DNA of 64,000 nucleotides from Stenotrophomonas sp. BIGb0135 (lineage in GTDB: Bacteria > Pseudomonadota > Gammaproteobacteria > Xanthomonadales > Xanthomonadaceae). Below are positions 38,793 through 48,395 of the stretch, one piece after another. The first letter of the stretch is position 1. Every line of letters starts with the position of its first letter. The position numbers and the translations under genes were made by a program. Location: contig NZ_JANUDX010000001.1 of NCBI RefSeq assembly GCF_024810105.1, forward strand, positions 1-64,000, given 5' to 3'. Under the pieces are notes generated by a model. It was given only the letters and a program-made list of their open reading frames with translations. It did no database searches and was not told where the DNA came from.

Positions 38793-39918
38793 ATGATCGA
38801 GCTCAATCCCGTGCGCCAGCGAATCACCGATCTGACCGATCGCGTGCTCTCGCTCAGGGGGTATCTTTGACTACGACGCCAAGAAAGAGCGTCTGGAAGA
38901 AGTAACCCGGGAACTGGAAAACCCAGACATCTGGAACAACGCCGAGTACGCCCAGAACCTTGGCCGCGAACGCGCCACCCTGGAGAAGACGGTCGGCGGC
39001 ATCGCCACCATCCTCGACGGGCTGTCCGAGTCGGGCGAACTGCTGGAACTGGCTGAGAGCGAACAGGACGAAGATACCGCCCTGGCCGTGGTCGCCGACC
39101 TGGACAAGTACCAGAAGCACGTGGAGCAGCTGGAATTCCAGCGCATGTTCTCCGGCCAGATGGATACCGCCCCGGCGTTCGTGGACATCCAGGCCGGTGC
39201 CGGCGGCACCGAAGCCCAGGACTGGGCCGAAATCCTGCTGCGCATGTACCTGCGCTGGTGCGAATCGCGCGGTTGGAAGACCGAGCTGATGGAAGTGTCC
39301 GGTGGCGACGTCGCCGGCATCAAGTCGGCCACGCTGCGCGTGGAAGGCGATTACGCGTATGGCTGGCTGAAGACCGAGACCGGCGTGCACCGCCTGGTGC
39401 GCAAGTCGCCGTTCGACTCGGACAACCGCCGCCACACCAGCTTCACCTCGGTGTTCGTGTCCCCGGAAGTGGACAACAACATCGAGATCGACATCAACCC
39501 GGCTGACCTGCGTACCGACGTGTACCGGTCCTCGGGCGCGGGTGGCCAGCACGTCAACAAGACCGAGTCGGCGGTGCGTATCACCCACATCCCGACCAAC
39601 ACGGTCGTGGCCTGCCAGACCGGCCGCAGCCAGCACCAGAACCGCGACAACGCGATGAAGATGCTGGCCGCCAAGCTGTACGAGCTGGAAATCCAGAAAC
39701 GCAACGCCGAGCGCGATGCGGTGGAAGCCACCAAGTCCGACATCGGCTGGGGCAGCCAGATCCGCAATTACGTGCTCGACCAGAGCCGGATCAAGGACCT
39801 GCGCACCGGCATCGAGCGCTCGGACACCCAGAAAGTGCTGGACGGCGACCTCGACGAATTCGTCGAAGCCAGCCTGAAGTCCGGCCTGGCCGTGGGCTCC
39901 AAACGCATCGACGCCTGA
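38793..39918 (+). CDS. prfB: Peptide chain release factor 2, with programmed +1 frameshift
   Basis: Translation starts at 38793 ([20 protein letters not shown]) and meets an in-frame TGA at 38868-38870 after 25 codons. A +1 shift continues as [20 protein letters not shown] to the stop at 39918, giving about 374 residues. RF2 terminates at UGA/UAA. The tripeptide anticodon is seen in [11 protein letters not shown], and the peptidyl-tRNA hydrolysis motif GGQ in [17 protein letters not shown]. The frameshift makes synthesis depend on low RF2. lysS follows in the same direction 123 bp away, as in many bacteria. Confidence 0.96.
38856..38871 (+). promoter_or_regulatory. prfB programmed frameshift site
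   Basis: The sequence AGGGGGTATCTTTGAC contains the Shine-Dalgarno-like AGGGGG, a 3-base spacer, the slippery CTT codon and the UGA stop followed by C. This is the classic autoregulatory RF2 signal: slow termination at the weak UGAC context lets the ribosome slip +1 on CUU. Confidence 0.95.
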
Positions 39919-39921
39919 CCG

Positions 39922-39970
39922 TCGGGCCGCCGCGCGCGGCCCGATGCGCCCGCCCCGGGCCCGCCCGGGG
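39922..39970. terminator. Two GC-rich hairpins between prfB and lysS
   Basis: TCGGGCCGC (39922-39930) pairs with GCGGCCCGA (39936-39944) around 5 bases. Next, CCCCGGG (39953-39959) pairs with CCCGGGG (39964-39970) and is followed by ATTTCG. The second is the better terminator candidate; neither has a long T-run, so attenuation or partial readthrough into lysS is possible. Confidence 0.45.
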
Positions 39971-40041
39971 ATTTCGCACTCTGCCCCGTCCATCGGCATG
40001 ATGGCGGGGTTCGCACCTCCCCCCATACATAGACCCACGCC

Positions 40042-41559
40042 ATGAACGATCAGACCCCCGCGCCGCAGCCCCCCGTCGACGAGAACAGCCTCATCGCCGA
40101 GCGCCGCGCGAAACTGACCGCGCTGCGCGGGCAGGGCATCGCCTACCCGAACGACTTCCGTCGCGAGCAGTTCGCCGGCAACCTGCAGGCCGAATTCGCC
40201 GATGCCGACCAGTGGACCGCCGAGGCGCTGGAAGCGGCCGACCGCCACGTGAAGATGGCCGGCCGGCTGATGGCCAAGCGGGTCATGGGCAAGGCCAGCT
40301 TCGCCCAGATCCAGGACGAGTCCGGCCGCATCCAGCTGTTCCTGCAGGGCAGCACCCTGGGCGATGCGTACACCGCCTTCAAGGGCTGGGACGTGGGCGA
40401 CATCATCGCGGTGGAAGGCGGCCTGACCCGCACCAAGACCGGCGAGCTGTCGGTCAAGGCCACCAGCATCCGCCTGCTGACCAAGTCGCTGCGCCCGCTG
40501 CCGGACAAGTGGCACGGCCTGGCCGACGTGGAGCAGCGCTACCGCCAGCGCTACGTCGACCTGATCGTGACCCCGGAGTCGCGCGAGGTCTTCATCAAGC
40601 GCTCGCGGATCATCCGCGCCATGCGCGCCTGGCTGGACAACCGCGACTTCCTGGAAGTCGAAACGCCGATGATGCATTACATCCCCGGCGGCGCCACGGC
40701 CAAGCCGTTCACCACCCACCACAACGCGCTGGACCTGGACCTGTACCTGCGCGTGGCCCCGGAGCTGTACCTCAAGCGCCTGGTCGTGGGGGGCCTGGAG
40801 CGCGTGTACGAGATCAACCGCAACTTCCGCAATGAAGGCGTCAGCACCCGGCACAACCCGGAATTCACCATGATGGAGCTGTACGAGGCCTACGCCACGT
40901 ACACCGAGGTGATGGACCTGACCGAAGGCGTGATCCGCGACGTGGCCAGCAAGGTGCTGGGCACCACGACGGTGGAGTGGGACGGCGCCACGATCGACCT
41001 GGCCCCGGCGTTCCGCCGCTGGCGCATGGACGAGGCGGTGCGCCACCACAACCCGGAGATCAGCGCCGCCGACTGCACCGACCGCGACGCGCTGGCCGCC
41101 CATTGCGAGCGCCTGAAGATCCGCATCAAGCCGTCCTACGGCTGGGGCAAGCTGCTGCTGGAGATCTTTGAAGCCACCGTCGAGCACACCCTGGTGCAGC
41201 CGACCTTCATCACCGACCACCCGGTCGAGGTCTCCCCGCTGGCCCGGGCCAACGACGACCAGCCGGGGTATACCGATCGCTTCGAGCTGTTCATCAACGG
41301 CAAGGAACTGGCCAACGGCTTCTCCGAGCTGAACGACCCGGAAGACCAGGCGGCCCGCTTCCAGGCACAGGTGACGGCCAAGGAAGGCGGCGACGACGAG
41401 GCCATGCACTACGACGCCGACTACATCCGTGCGCTGGAGTACGGCATGGCCCCGACCGGCGGCCTGGGTATCGGCATCGACCGGCTGGTGATGCTGCTGA
41501 CCGGCAGCAGTTCGATTCGTGATGTCCTGCTGTTCCCGTATATGCGTCCCGAAAACTGA
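40042..41559 (+). CDS. lysS: Lysyl-tRNA synthetase (class II)
   Basis: 505 residues. The N-terminal OB-fold anticodon-binding domain is at about 60-150 ([20 protein letters not shown]). A class II catalytic core has motif 2 ([20 protein letters not shown]) and motif 3 ([20 protein letters not shown]). It charges tRNA-Lys in the cytosol. The ATG at 40042 is the family start. A stem-loop sits 12 bases after the stop, and rpfG follows. Confidence 0.97.
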   Translation: MNDQTPAPQPPVDENSLIAERRAKLTALRGQGIAYPNDFRREQFAGNLQAEFADADQWTAEALEAADRHVKMAGRLMAKRVMGKASFAQIQDESGRIQLFLQGSTLGDAYTAFKGWDVGDIIAVEGGLTRTKTGELSVKATSIRLLTKSLRPLPDKWHGLADVEQRYRQRYVDLIVTPESREVFIKRSRIIRAMRAWLDNRDFLEVETPMMHYIPGGATAKPFTTHHNALDLDLYLRVAPELYLKRLVVGGLERVYEINRNFRNEGVSTRHNPEFTMMELYEAYATYTEVMDLTEGVIRDVASKVLGTTTVEWDGATIDLAPAFRRWRMDEAVRHHNPEISAADCTDRDALAAHCERLKIRIKPSYGWGKLLLEIFEATVEHTLVQPTFITDHPVEVSPLARANDDQPGYTDRFELFINGKELANGFSELNDPEDQAARFQAQVTAKEGGDDEAMHYDADYIRALEYGMAPTGGLGIGIDRLVMLLTGSSSIRDVLLFPYMRPEN

Positions 41560-41570
41560 GACGTAGGTCC

Positions 41571-41592
41571 GGCTGCCCGGGGAAGGGCAGCC
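41571..41592 (+). terminator. Hairpin after lysS
   Basis: GGCTGCCC (41571-41578) and GGGCAGCC (41585-41592) form a perfect 8-bp stem with a GGGGAA loop, just past the lysS stop. There is no T-run after it, so it may be Rho-assisted or a stability element. It separates lysS from the rpfG-rpfC operon. Confidence 0.5.
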
Positions 41593-41756
41593 GCGACGGG
41601 GTTCCGCTCCCGCGGCTGCGCGCGTATGGTTTCGTGCGTGGCCATCCCGGTATCCGGGCGCGATGGCCAGGCGAGGATCGTTCAGGTGATGCATGACATC
41701 CGCATCACGCTATGAGCACGATCATGAACCGGCAGATCACGACGGGAGGCGGATCC

Positions 41757-42896
41757 ATGCAAGGTGCCAGTGTGCAAAGTGGCGGAGTATCCTTTCCGCA
41801 GCATGTTCCAGTGTGGTCCAGGAAGACGGCGGAAGCATCCTTGAATATTGTCATCGTTGACGACCAGACGTCCGCGCGCACCATGCTCCGTCATGTCATC
41901 GAGGACATCGCGCCGGAACTGAGCGTGCACGACTTCGGCGATCCGCTCACCGCGCTGGCCTGGTGCGAGTCGCACCCGGTGGACCTGCTGCTGCTCGACT
42001 ACCGCATGCCGGAGATGGACGGGCTGGAGTTCGCCCGCCGCTTCCGCCGGTTGCCCAAGCACCGCGACATCCCGGTCATCCTGATCACCGTGGTCGGCGA
42101 CGAGCCGATCCGCCAGGCCGCGCTGGAAGCGGGCGTGATCGATTTCCTGGTCAAGCCGATCCGGCCGCGCGAGCTGCGCGCCCGCTGCTACAACCTGTTG
42201 CAGTTGCGCCAGCAGTCGGAGAACGTCAAGCAACGCGCGCTGTCGCTGGAGCAGCGGCTGCTGGCCAGCATGCACGAGGTGGAAGAGCGCGAACGCGAGA
42301 CCCTGTCGCGGCTGGCGCGCGCGATCGAGTTCCGTGATGCCGGCACCAGCGCCTACCTGGAACGCATGGCGCACGTGGCCGGGCTGATCGCCGAGCAGCT
42401 CGGGCTGCCGGAAGAAGAATGCAAGCTGATCGAGATGGCCGCCCCGTTGCACGACATGGGCAAGATCGCCATTCCCGATGCGGTGCTGCTCAAGCCGGGC
42501 AAGCTCAACGAAGAGGAGCTGGCGATCATGCGCCGGCACCCGCGGATCGGCTATGAGCTGCTGAGCGGCAGCCAGAACCGGTTCATCCAGGTCGGCGCGC
42601 TGATCGCGCTGCGCCACCACGAACGCTACGATGGCAGTGGCTACCCCGATGGCCTGATCGGCGATGCGATCCCGCTGGAAGCGCGGATCGTGGCGGTGGC
42701 CGACGTGCTGGACGCCCTGATTTCGCCGCGCCCGTACAAGGAAGCGTGGACGATGGAAGCGACCCTGGCCTACCTGTATGCACAGCGTGGCCGCCTGTTC
42801 GACCCGCGTTGCGTGGACGCGCTGCTGCGCGGCCGCGAGCAGCTCGATGAGATCTGCGCGCAGCATTCCACTGCGTCGTCCCGACCGGGGATGTGA
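41757..42896 (+). CDS. rpfG: HD-GYP response regulator RpfG (c-di-GMP phosphodiesterase)
   Basis: 379 residues. The receiver domain (about 28-150) has phospho-acceptor Asp81 in LLLLDYRMPEMDG. The HD-GYP domain (about 180-370) has His232-Asp233 in APLHDMGKIAIPDAV and the GYP motif at 295-297 in RHHERYDGSGYPDG. Phosphorylated by RpfC, it degrades c-di-GMP and so switches on virulence and dispersal genes. The start at 41757 is preferred over ATGs at 41712 and 41724 because GGGAGG lies 7 bases before it, and the length then nearly equals Xanthomonas RpfG. rpfC begins 1 base after its stop. Confidence 0.96.
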   Translation: MQGASVQSGGVSFPQHVPVWSRKTAEASLNIVIVDDQTSARTMLRHVIEDIAPELSVHDFGDPLTALAWCESHPVDLLLLDYRMPEMDGLEFARRFRRLPKHRDIPVILITVVGDEPIRQAALEAGVIDFLVKPIRPRELRARCYNLLQLRQQSENVKQRALSLEQRLLASMHEVEERERETLSRLARAIEFRDAGTSAYLERMAHVAGLIAEQLGLPEEECKLIEMAAPLHDMGKIAIPDAVLLKPGKLNEEELAIMRRHPRIGYELLSGSQNRFIQVGALIALRHHERYDGSGYPDGLIGDAIPLEARIVAVADVLDALISPRPYKEAWTMEATLAYLYAQRGRLFDPRCVDALLRGREQLDEICAQHSTASSRPGM

Positions 42897-42897
42897 G

Positions 42898-45612
42898 ATG
42901 CAACCCCTGTACCCGTGGCTGAAGCGTCGGTTGGCGCAACGTCCGGATACGGAGCACAACCAGGCGATCGTCAGGATCGCGATGATCTCGTTGATCCTGG
43001 TGTACGTGCTGCTGGCCGGAGCACGCAACCACCTGCTGGACCAGTACCAGGCGGTGCTGGCCACGGCGCTGACCGGGCTCGGCGCATCGCTGCTGCTGTT
43101 CGGCTGGCTGCTGTGGCGGCCGCAGCGTTCGCACCCGCGCCGCGTGCTGGGCATGCTGGCCGACTATGGCCTGATCGCGGTCGGCATGGTGCAGATGGGC
43201 GAGCCGCTGGCCTGGGTGTACGTGGTGGTGATGTGGGTGACGGTCGGCAACGGCCTGCGTTACGGCAACCACTACCTGACTGCCGCGATGGTGTTGGCCC
43301 TGCTCAGTTTCGGCGCTACGACGCTGCTGACACCGTACTGGATGGACAACGCCAGGCTGGCCTTCTTCCTGTGGCTGGGCCTGGCGGTCGTGCCGATGTT
43401 CTGTTCGACCCTGCTGCGCCGACGCACGCGAGTACCCCCCATGAACGCACCCGTCTCCGGCGCCGCGCCCAGACGCCATCTGCTGGCCCGCTTCAAGCAG
43501 CGCCTGTCCGGGCGCCCGGACAGCGAGCACGCGCAGAACCTGATCCGCATCGCCATCACGGCGTTGTTCATCATCTACCTCGGCTGGCGCTACCTGGAGA
43601 CCGACGGCGACACGCTGCTGGCCACCTGGCTGATCCTGGCCTTCGAGCTGACCATCTCGGCCGGCCTGCTGATCGGCATCCTGGTCCGGCCCGGGGTGTC
43701 GCACGTGCGCCGGGTGATCGGCATGCTCACCGACTACTCCTGCATGGGCGTGATCATGTCCATCCAGGGCGAGCCGGCCGCGCCGCTGTATGCGGTGTGC
43801 CTGTGGGTGACCATCGGCAACGGCATGCGCTACGGCAGCACCTACCTGCGCGTGGCGACGGCGATGGGTTGCCTGGCATTCCTGTGCACGGTCACGCTCA
43901 GCCCGTATTGGCAGCAGCACAGCTACCTCGGCTGGGGCCTGCTGCTGGGCCTGGGCGCCATCCCGTTGTACTTCGATTCGCTGCTGCATGCGCTGACCCG
44001 GGCAGTGGCCGAGGCGCGCCAGGCCAACGAGGCCAAGAGCCGCTTCCTGGCCAACATGAGCCACGAGTTCCGCACCCCGCTCAACGGCCTGGCCGGCATG
44101 ACCGAGGTGCTGGCCACCACCCGCCTGGATGAAGAGCAGCGCGAGTGCCTCAACACCATCCAGGCCTCGGCGCGCAGCCTGCTGGCGCTGGTGGAGGAGG
44201 TGCTGGACATCTCCGCGATCGAGGCCGGCAAGGTGCGCGTGGAGCGGCATGAGTTCGCGCTCGCCGACGTCCTCCAGGCGATCAACCTGATCCTGACCCC
44301 GCAGGCCCGGACCAAGGCGCTGGACTACCGGGTGGTCGTGGACGACGTGGTGCCGCCGCGGTTGTTCGGCGACGCCGGCCACCTGCAGCAGATCCTGCTC
44401 AACCTGATGGGCAATGCGGTCAAGTTCACCGACGAAGGTTTCGTGCAGTTGCGGGTCTCGGTGCTGGACGGGCAGGGCGCCGGGCGGGTGACGCTGCGCT
44501 TCGAGATCGGTGACAGCGGCATCGGCGTGCCGGCGGTGCTGCGCGACCGCTTGTTCGATGCCTTCGAGCAGGCCGACGTGGGCCTGGCCCGTCGCCACGA
44601 GGGCACCGGCCTGGGCACGTCCATCGCCAAGGGCCTGGTCGAATCGATGGGCGGCCGGATCGGCTACAGCCCCAACGCACCGCGCGGCAGCGTGTTCTGG
44701 GTGGAGATCGCGCTGGACGTGGCCTCCACGCCGGTACTGGTGGGGGAAACCACCGAGGGCGGCAACGTCATCGCCTTCTCCAACCCGTTCCTGCGCCATC
44801 GTGCACGGGTGCGCAGCATGCGCGTGCTGGTGGCCGATGACCACGAGGCCAACCGCATGGTGCTGCAGCGGCTGCTGGAGAAAGCCGGGCACAAGGTGTT
44901 CTGCGTGAACGGTGGCGAGCAGGTGCTGGACATGCTCGAACAGGCCGACTTCGATACCGCGATCGTGGACCTGCACATGCCCGGCATGAGCGGGCTGGAT
45001 CTGCTCAAGCAACTGCGCGTGATGCAGGCCAGCGGCATGCCCTACCTCCCGGTGATGGTGCTCAGCGCCGATGTCACCCCCGACTCGATCCTGCGCTGCG
45101 AGCAGGCCGGCGCACGGGCCTTCCTGGCCAAGCCGGTGGTGGCTACGCGGCTACTGGATATCCTGGCCGACATCGCGGCCAATACCCGGCCCGAACCTGG
45201 CCTGCAGGCGGTGCCGGCCGCACCGCTGACCGTGGGCGCGCTGGACCCGGCCGTGCTCGACGAGCTGGCCGCGCTGGGCATGGGGGATGGGTTCGAGAAA
45301 CAGTTCATCGCCCAATGCCTGAGCGATGTGGACGGCTGCGTGGCGCGCATCCAGGCCAGCGGCGAAGCGCAGGCCTGGGACCCGCTGCGCGAACACGCCC
45401 ACGCCCTGCGCGGGGTGGCCAGCAACCTCGGCCTGGTCCAGGTGGCCACCGCCGGGGGTGAATTGATGCGGATGCCCGACTGGCAACTCAAGGCCGAGTG
45501 GAACCTCCGTGTTCCGAATCTGGTCAACGCGTTGCGGCAGGGAAGGAAGGCACTCGACGCCCGCGCGGCTGCGTCGCGGCAGCGCGATGGCGACGAGTGC
45601 GCGCCTTCCTGA
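42898..45612 (+). CDS. rpfC: DSF sensor hybrid histidine kinase RpfC with duplicated membrane sensor
   Basis: 904 residues. The membrane input domain is present twice: residues 5-175 and 197-368. They share RPDxEHxQ-RIA, RVxGMLxDY and WVTxGNGxRYGxxYL, so about ten transmembrane helices result instead of five. Then come HisKA (His389 in ANMSHEFRTPLNGL), HATPase (DSGIGVP, GTGLGTSIAKG), receiver (Asp691 in VDLHMPGMSG) and HPt (His835 in HAHALRGVASNLG). RpfC senses the DSF fatty acid, phosphorylates RpfG and restrains RpfF. The second copy is closer to Xanthomonas RpfC, the first to RpfH; no stop separates them. Met182 could be an internal start but lacks a ribosome site. Confidence 0.95.
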   Translation: MQPLYPWLKRRLAQRPDTEHNQAIVRIAMISLILVYVLLAGARNHLLDQYQAVLATALTGLGASLLLFGWLLWRPQRSHPRRVLGMLADYGLIAVGMVQMGEPLAWVYVVVMWVTVGNGLRYGNHYLTAAMVLALLSFGATTLLTPYWMDNARLAFFLWLGLAVVPMFCSTLLRRRTRVPPMNAPVSGAAPRRHLLARFKQRLSGRPDSEHAQNLIRIAITALFIIYLGWRYLETDGDTLLATWLILAFELTISAGLLIGILVRPGVSHVRRVIGMLTDYSCMGVIMSIQGEPAAPLYAVCLWVTIGNGMRYGSTYLRVATAMGCLAFLCTVTLSPYWQQHSYLGWGLLLGLGAIPLYFDSLLHALTRAVAEARQANEAKSRFLANMSHEFRTPLNGLAGMTEVLATTRLDEEQRECLNTIQASARSLLALVEEVLDISAIEAGKVRVERHEFALADVLQAINLILTPQARTKALDYRVVVDDVVPPRLFGDAGHLQQILLNLMGNAVKFTDEGFVQLRVSVLDGQGAGRVTLRFEIGDSGIGVPAVLRDRLFDAFEQADVGLARRHEGTGLGTSIAKGLVESMGGRIGYSPNAPRGSVFWVEIALDVASTPVLVGETTEGGNVIAFSNPFLRHRARVRSMRVLVADDHEANRMVLQRLLEKAGHKVFCVNGGEQVLDMLEQADFDTAIVDLHMPGMSGLDLLKQLRVMQASGMPYLPVMVLSADVTPDSILRCEQAGARAFLAKPVVATRLLDILADIAANTRPEPGLQAVPAAPLTVGALDPAVLDELAALGMGDGFEKQFIAQCLSDVDGCVARIQASGEAQAWDPLREHAHALRGVASNLGLVQVATAGGELMRMPDWQLKAEWNLRVPNLVNALRQGRKALDARAAASRQRDGDECAPS

Positions 45613-45639
45613 GCTCACCCTCCTGAGCATGGCCGGACG

Positions 45640-46509
45640 TCAGCGAGCGTCGCCGGTGCGACGCCCCTGCGCGCGCACCAGCCGGTCCATGGTGCGCAGC
45701 GACTTCTCACCCAGCTGCATGGCCGTATCCACCCAGATCTCGGTGATCCGCATCATTTCGTGCAGCGGCACCATGCTGGACACCTCCGACACCTCGCGCA
45801 TCGCCGCCCACGCATGCGGGATGCGGCGGCTGTCCTTGATCACCTGTTCGACCGCGGCCACGCCTTCGCCGACCGGCACCACCACGTCGACCAGGCCCAT
45901 CTCGTGCAGTTGGCGTGCGGTGTAGAGGTTGCCCTCCAGCATGATCTTCTCGGCCAGGCGCGGGCTGATCCGCTGGCACATGAAGGAGTAGGCGCCCATG
46001 CCCGGGAACAGGTCGAACAGCACCTCCGGCAGGCCCATCAGCACGCCTTCCTCGGCCACGATGGTGTGGCAGCTCAGCGCGGCTTCGAAGCCGCCGCCCA
46101 GTGCATTGCCCTGGACCAGCGCGATGCTGTGCGCGCGCACACCCAGCCCGGCGTGGAAGGCATGCACCCCGCGCACGCAGCGCTGGGCGTAGTCGAGCAG
46201 GCGCGCGCGGTCACCCTCGCGGATCAGGCGGCAGAACAGTTCCAGGTCGCCGCCAAGGTTGAACACGTCGCTGTCCGAGGCCAGCACGACGTGCGGGGAC
46301 AGTGCATGGGAAATGCTCAGGCGTTCGCCCAGCTCGCGCTGGTAGCCCACGATGTCGTCCACCAGCCGCGAGGCGAAGCAGGGGCGGCCGGGCTCGTCGA
46401 CCAGGTTGGCATGCATGTGGATCCAGTACACATCGCGCTGGGTTTCTTCGGTGATGCGCAGGGTCGGGTGCAGCTGCGGGCGCGGGGCAAAGGGATGGAC
46501 TGCAGACAT
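45640..46509 (-). CDS. rpfF: DSF synthase RpfF
   Basis: 289 residues of the crotonase fold, the same length as Xanthomonas RpfF. It makes the cis-2-unsaturated DSF signal by dehydrating 3-hydroxyacyl-ACP and releasing the acid. The two catalytic glutamates are in GNALGGGFEAAL (Glu142) and MGLPEVLFDLFPGMGAYSF (Glu162). The start has GGAG about 10 bases upstream. The gene converges on rpfC with only 27 bp between stops. A terminator hairpin lies between rpfB and rpfF, so rpfF probably has its own promoter within 46510-46665. Confidence 0.96.
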   Translation of the reverse strand: MSAVHPFAPRPQLHPTLRITEETQRDVYWIHMHANLVDEPGRPCFASRLVDDIVGYQRELGERLSISHALSPHVVLASDSDVFNLGGDLELFCRLIREGDRARLLDYAQRCVRGVHAFHAGLGVRAHSIALVQGNALGGGFEAALSCHTIVAEEGVLMGLPEVLFDLFPGMGAYSFMCQRISPRLAEKIMLEGNLYTARQLHEMGLVDVVVPVGEGVAAVEQVIKDSRRIPHAWAAMREVSEVSSMVPLHEMMRITEIWVDTAMQLGEKSLRTMDRLVRAQGRRTGDAR

Positions 46510-46665
46510 GGGAGTTCTCCGTAAGACCGTCCGGCCGACCGCGATGCGGACGGAGAATGAAGGGGGCGAGCTGGAACCTGCGGCGGCGAATGATTCTATG
46601 CGCGCGATGTGAACCGCCCGCAAGCGCCGCCCGGCCGGGCCCGGCCCCGGGCGCCCCAACGCAAA

Positions 46666-46692
46666 GGCCCCCGCCGTCGCCGGCAGGGGCCC
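46666..46692 (-). terminator. Terminator hairpin after rpfB
   Basis: GGCCCC (46666-46671) and GGGGCC (46686-46691) with additional CCGCCG/CGGC pairing form a strong GC stem. On the minus strand it is followed by TTTGCGTT. It sits 27 bp past the rpfB stop and ahead of rpfF, so it should reduce or stop readthrough from rpfB into rpfF. Confidence 0.72.
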
Positions 46693-46718
46693 ATTACGTC
46701 CCGGATACCCGCAAAGCC

Positions 46719-48395
46719 TTACGGGGCGGGGCTGTCGCGCAACTCGCGGCGCAGGATCTTGCCGACGTTGGTCTTCGGCAGCTCCTTTCGGAATTCCACG
46801 ATTTTGGGGTGCTTGTAGCCGGTCAGGTTGGCCCGGGCGTGTTCCTTGACCATCTCGGCGGTCAGGTTCGGGTCCTTCTTGACGATGACCACCTTGACCA
46901 CTTCGCCCGAGCGCTCGTCCGGCACGCCTACCGCGGCCACTTCGAGCACGCCGGGCATCATCGCGATGACGTCTTCGACCTCGTTGGGGTACACGTTGAA
47001 GCCGGACACCAGGATCATGTCCTTCTTGCGGTCGACGATGTAGAAGAAGCCGTGCTCGTCCATCCGCGCCATGTCGCCGGTGTGCAACCAGCCGTCGGCA
47101 TCGATGGCCTTGGCGGTTTCTTCCGGGCGCTGCCAGTAGCCCTTCATCACCTGCGGGCCCTTGATGCACAGTTCGCCCACTTCACCGGGGGTGAGGGTCT
47201 TGCCGTCATCGTCCTTGACGCAGGCATCGGTGGACGGAATCGGCAGGCCGATGGCGCCGTTGTACTCGGCCAGGTTGAGCGGGTTGATGCAGGCGGCCGG
47301 CGAGGTTTCGGTCAGGCCGTAGGCTTCCACCAGGGTCACGCCGGTGGCCTTCTTCCAGCGCTCGGCCACGGCGCGCTGCACTGCCATGCCGCCCCCCAGG
47401 GTGAACTTCACCGTGGAAAAGTCGATCTCCTCGAAGCCGGGGGTGTTGAGCAGGCCATTGAACAGCGTGTTGACGCCGGTGATGGCGGTGAAGCGGGTCG
47501 CCTTGAGTTCCTTGACGAAGCCCTTCATGTCGCGCGGGTTGGTGATCAGGTGGTTGCAGCCACCGAACTTCATGAAGACCAGGCCGTTCGCCGTCAATGC
47601 GAAGATGTGGTACAGCGGCAGGGCGGTGATGATCACTTCCTTGCCCGGCTCGATGCCCGAGGTGGACAGCCACGCCGAGGCCTGCTGCATGTTGGCGATC
47701 AGGTTGCGGTTGGTCAGCATCGCGCCCTTGGCCACGCCGGTGGTGCCGCCGGTGTACTGCAGGAAGGCGACATCTTCGTGGTCGATCTCGACCTTGGGCA
47801 GGGTGTGCCGGCTGCCCAGCTTCAGCGCCTGGTTGAAGCGCACCGCGCCGCGGATGCTGTAGTTGGGCACCATCTTCTTGATGTACTTCAGTACGAAGTT
47901 CACCAGTACGCCCTTGGCACCGAGCATGTCGCCCAGGCCGGTGGTGATCACCTGCTTGATCGGAGTGTCGGCCAGCACCTGCTGCACGGTGTCGCCGAAG
48001 TTGTCGACCACCACGAGCACCGCAGCGCCGGAATCGACCAGCTGGTGCCTGAGTTCGCGCGCGGTGTACAGCGGGTTGACGTTGACCACGGTGAGGCCGG
48101 CACGCAGCACGCCGAAGGTGGCTACCGGGTACTGCAGGCAGTTGGGCATCATCAGGGCGACGCGATCGCCCTTCTTGAGCTGCAGTTCGCCCAGCAGGTA
48201 GGCGGCGAACTGCTCGACCAGGGCGTCGGTTTCGCCGTAGGTGATGGTCTTGCCGAAGCTGGAGTAGGCGGGACGGTCGCGGTACTTGGCCACCGAGGTG
48301 TCGAATACGGCCGAGACCGAATGGAACTCGTTGACGTCGATCTCGGCAGGCACGCCGTTGGGATAGCTCTGCAGCCAGGGACGTTCCAGACTCAT
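46719..48395 (-). CDS. rpfB: Long-chain fatty acyl-CoA ligase RpfB
   Basis: 558 residues of the AMP-forming acyl-CoA synthetase (FadD) family. The P-loop is LQYTGGTTGVAKGAMLT. The A5-type motif is YGLTETSPA. The later WLHTGDMARMDEHGFFYIVD and FNVYPNEVEDVIA and the catalytic lysine region PKTNVGKILRREL complete the set. In xanthomonads RpfB recycles free fatty acids and turns DSF over to its CoA ester, ending the signal. A strong ribosome site (GGAGGGGG) precedes the ATG at 48395. The gene is read toward rpfF. Confidence 0.95.
   Translation of the reverse strand: MSLERPWLQSYPNGVPAEIDVNEFHSVSAVFDTSVAKYRDRPAYSSFGKTITYGETDALVEQFAAYLLGELQLKKGDRVALMMPNCLQYPVATFGVLRAGLTVVNVNPLYTARELRHQLVDSGAAVLVVVDNFGDTVQQVLADTPIKQVITTGLGDMLGAKGVLVNFVLKYIKKMVPNYSIRGAVRFNQALKLGSRHTLPKVEIDHEDVAFLQYTGGTTGVAKGAMLTNRNLIANMQQASAWLSTSGIEPGKEVIITALPLYHIFALTANGLVFMKFGGCNHLITNPRDMKGFVKELKATRFTAITGVNTLFNGLLNTPGFEEIDFSTVKFTLGGGMAVQRAVAERWKKATGVTLVEAYGLTETSPAACINPLNLAEYNGAIGLPIPSTDACVKDDDGKTLTPGEVGELCIKGPQVMKGYWQRPEETAKAIDADGWLHTGDMARMDEHGFFYIVDRKKDMILVSGFNVYPNEVEDVIAMMPGVLEVAAVGVPDERSGEVVKVVIVKKDPNLTAEMVKEHARANLTGYKHPKIVEFRKELPKTNVGKILRRELRDSPAP

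Noticed and set aside
41712-42896. Upstream ATG at 41712 for rpfG
   Set aside because: The ATG at 41757 has a strong GGGAGG site at the right distance and gives the length expected for RpfG.
43441-45612. Separate rpfC gene starting at the internal ATG
   Set aside because: There is no stop between the two sensor copies and no ribosome site before Met182, so one fused ORF is the simpler reading.
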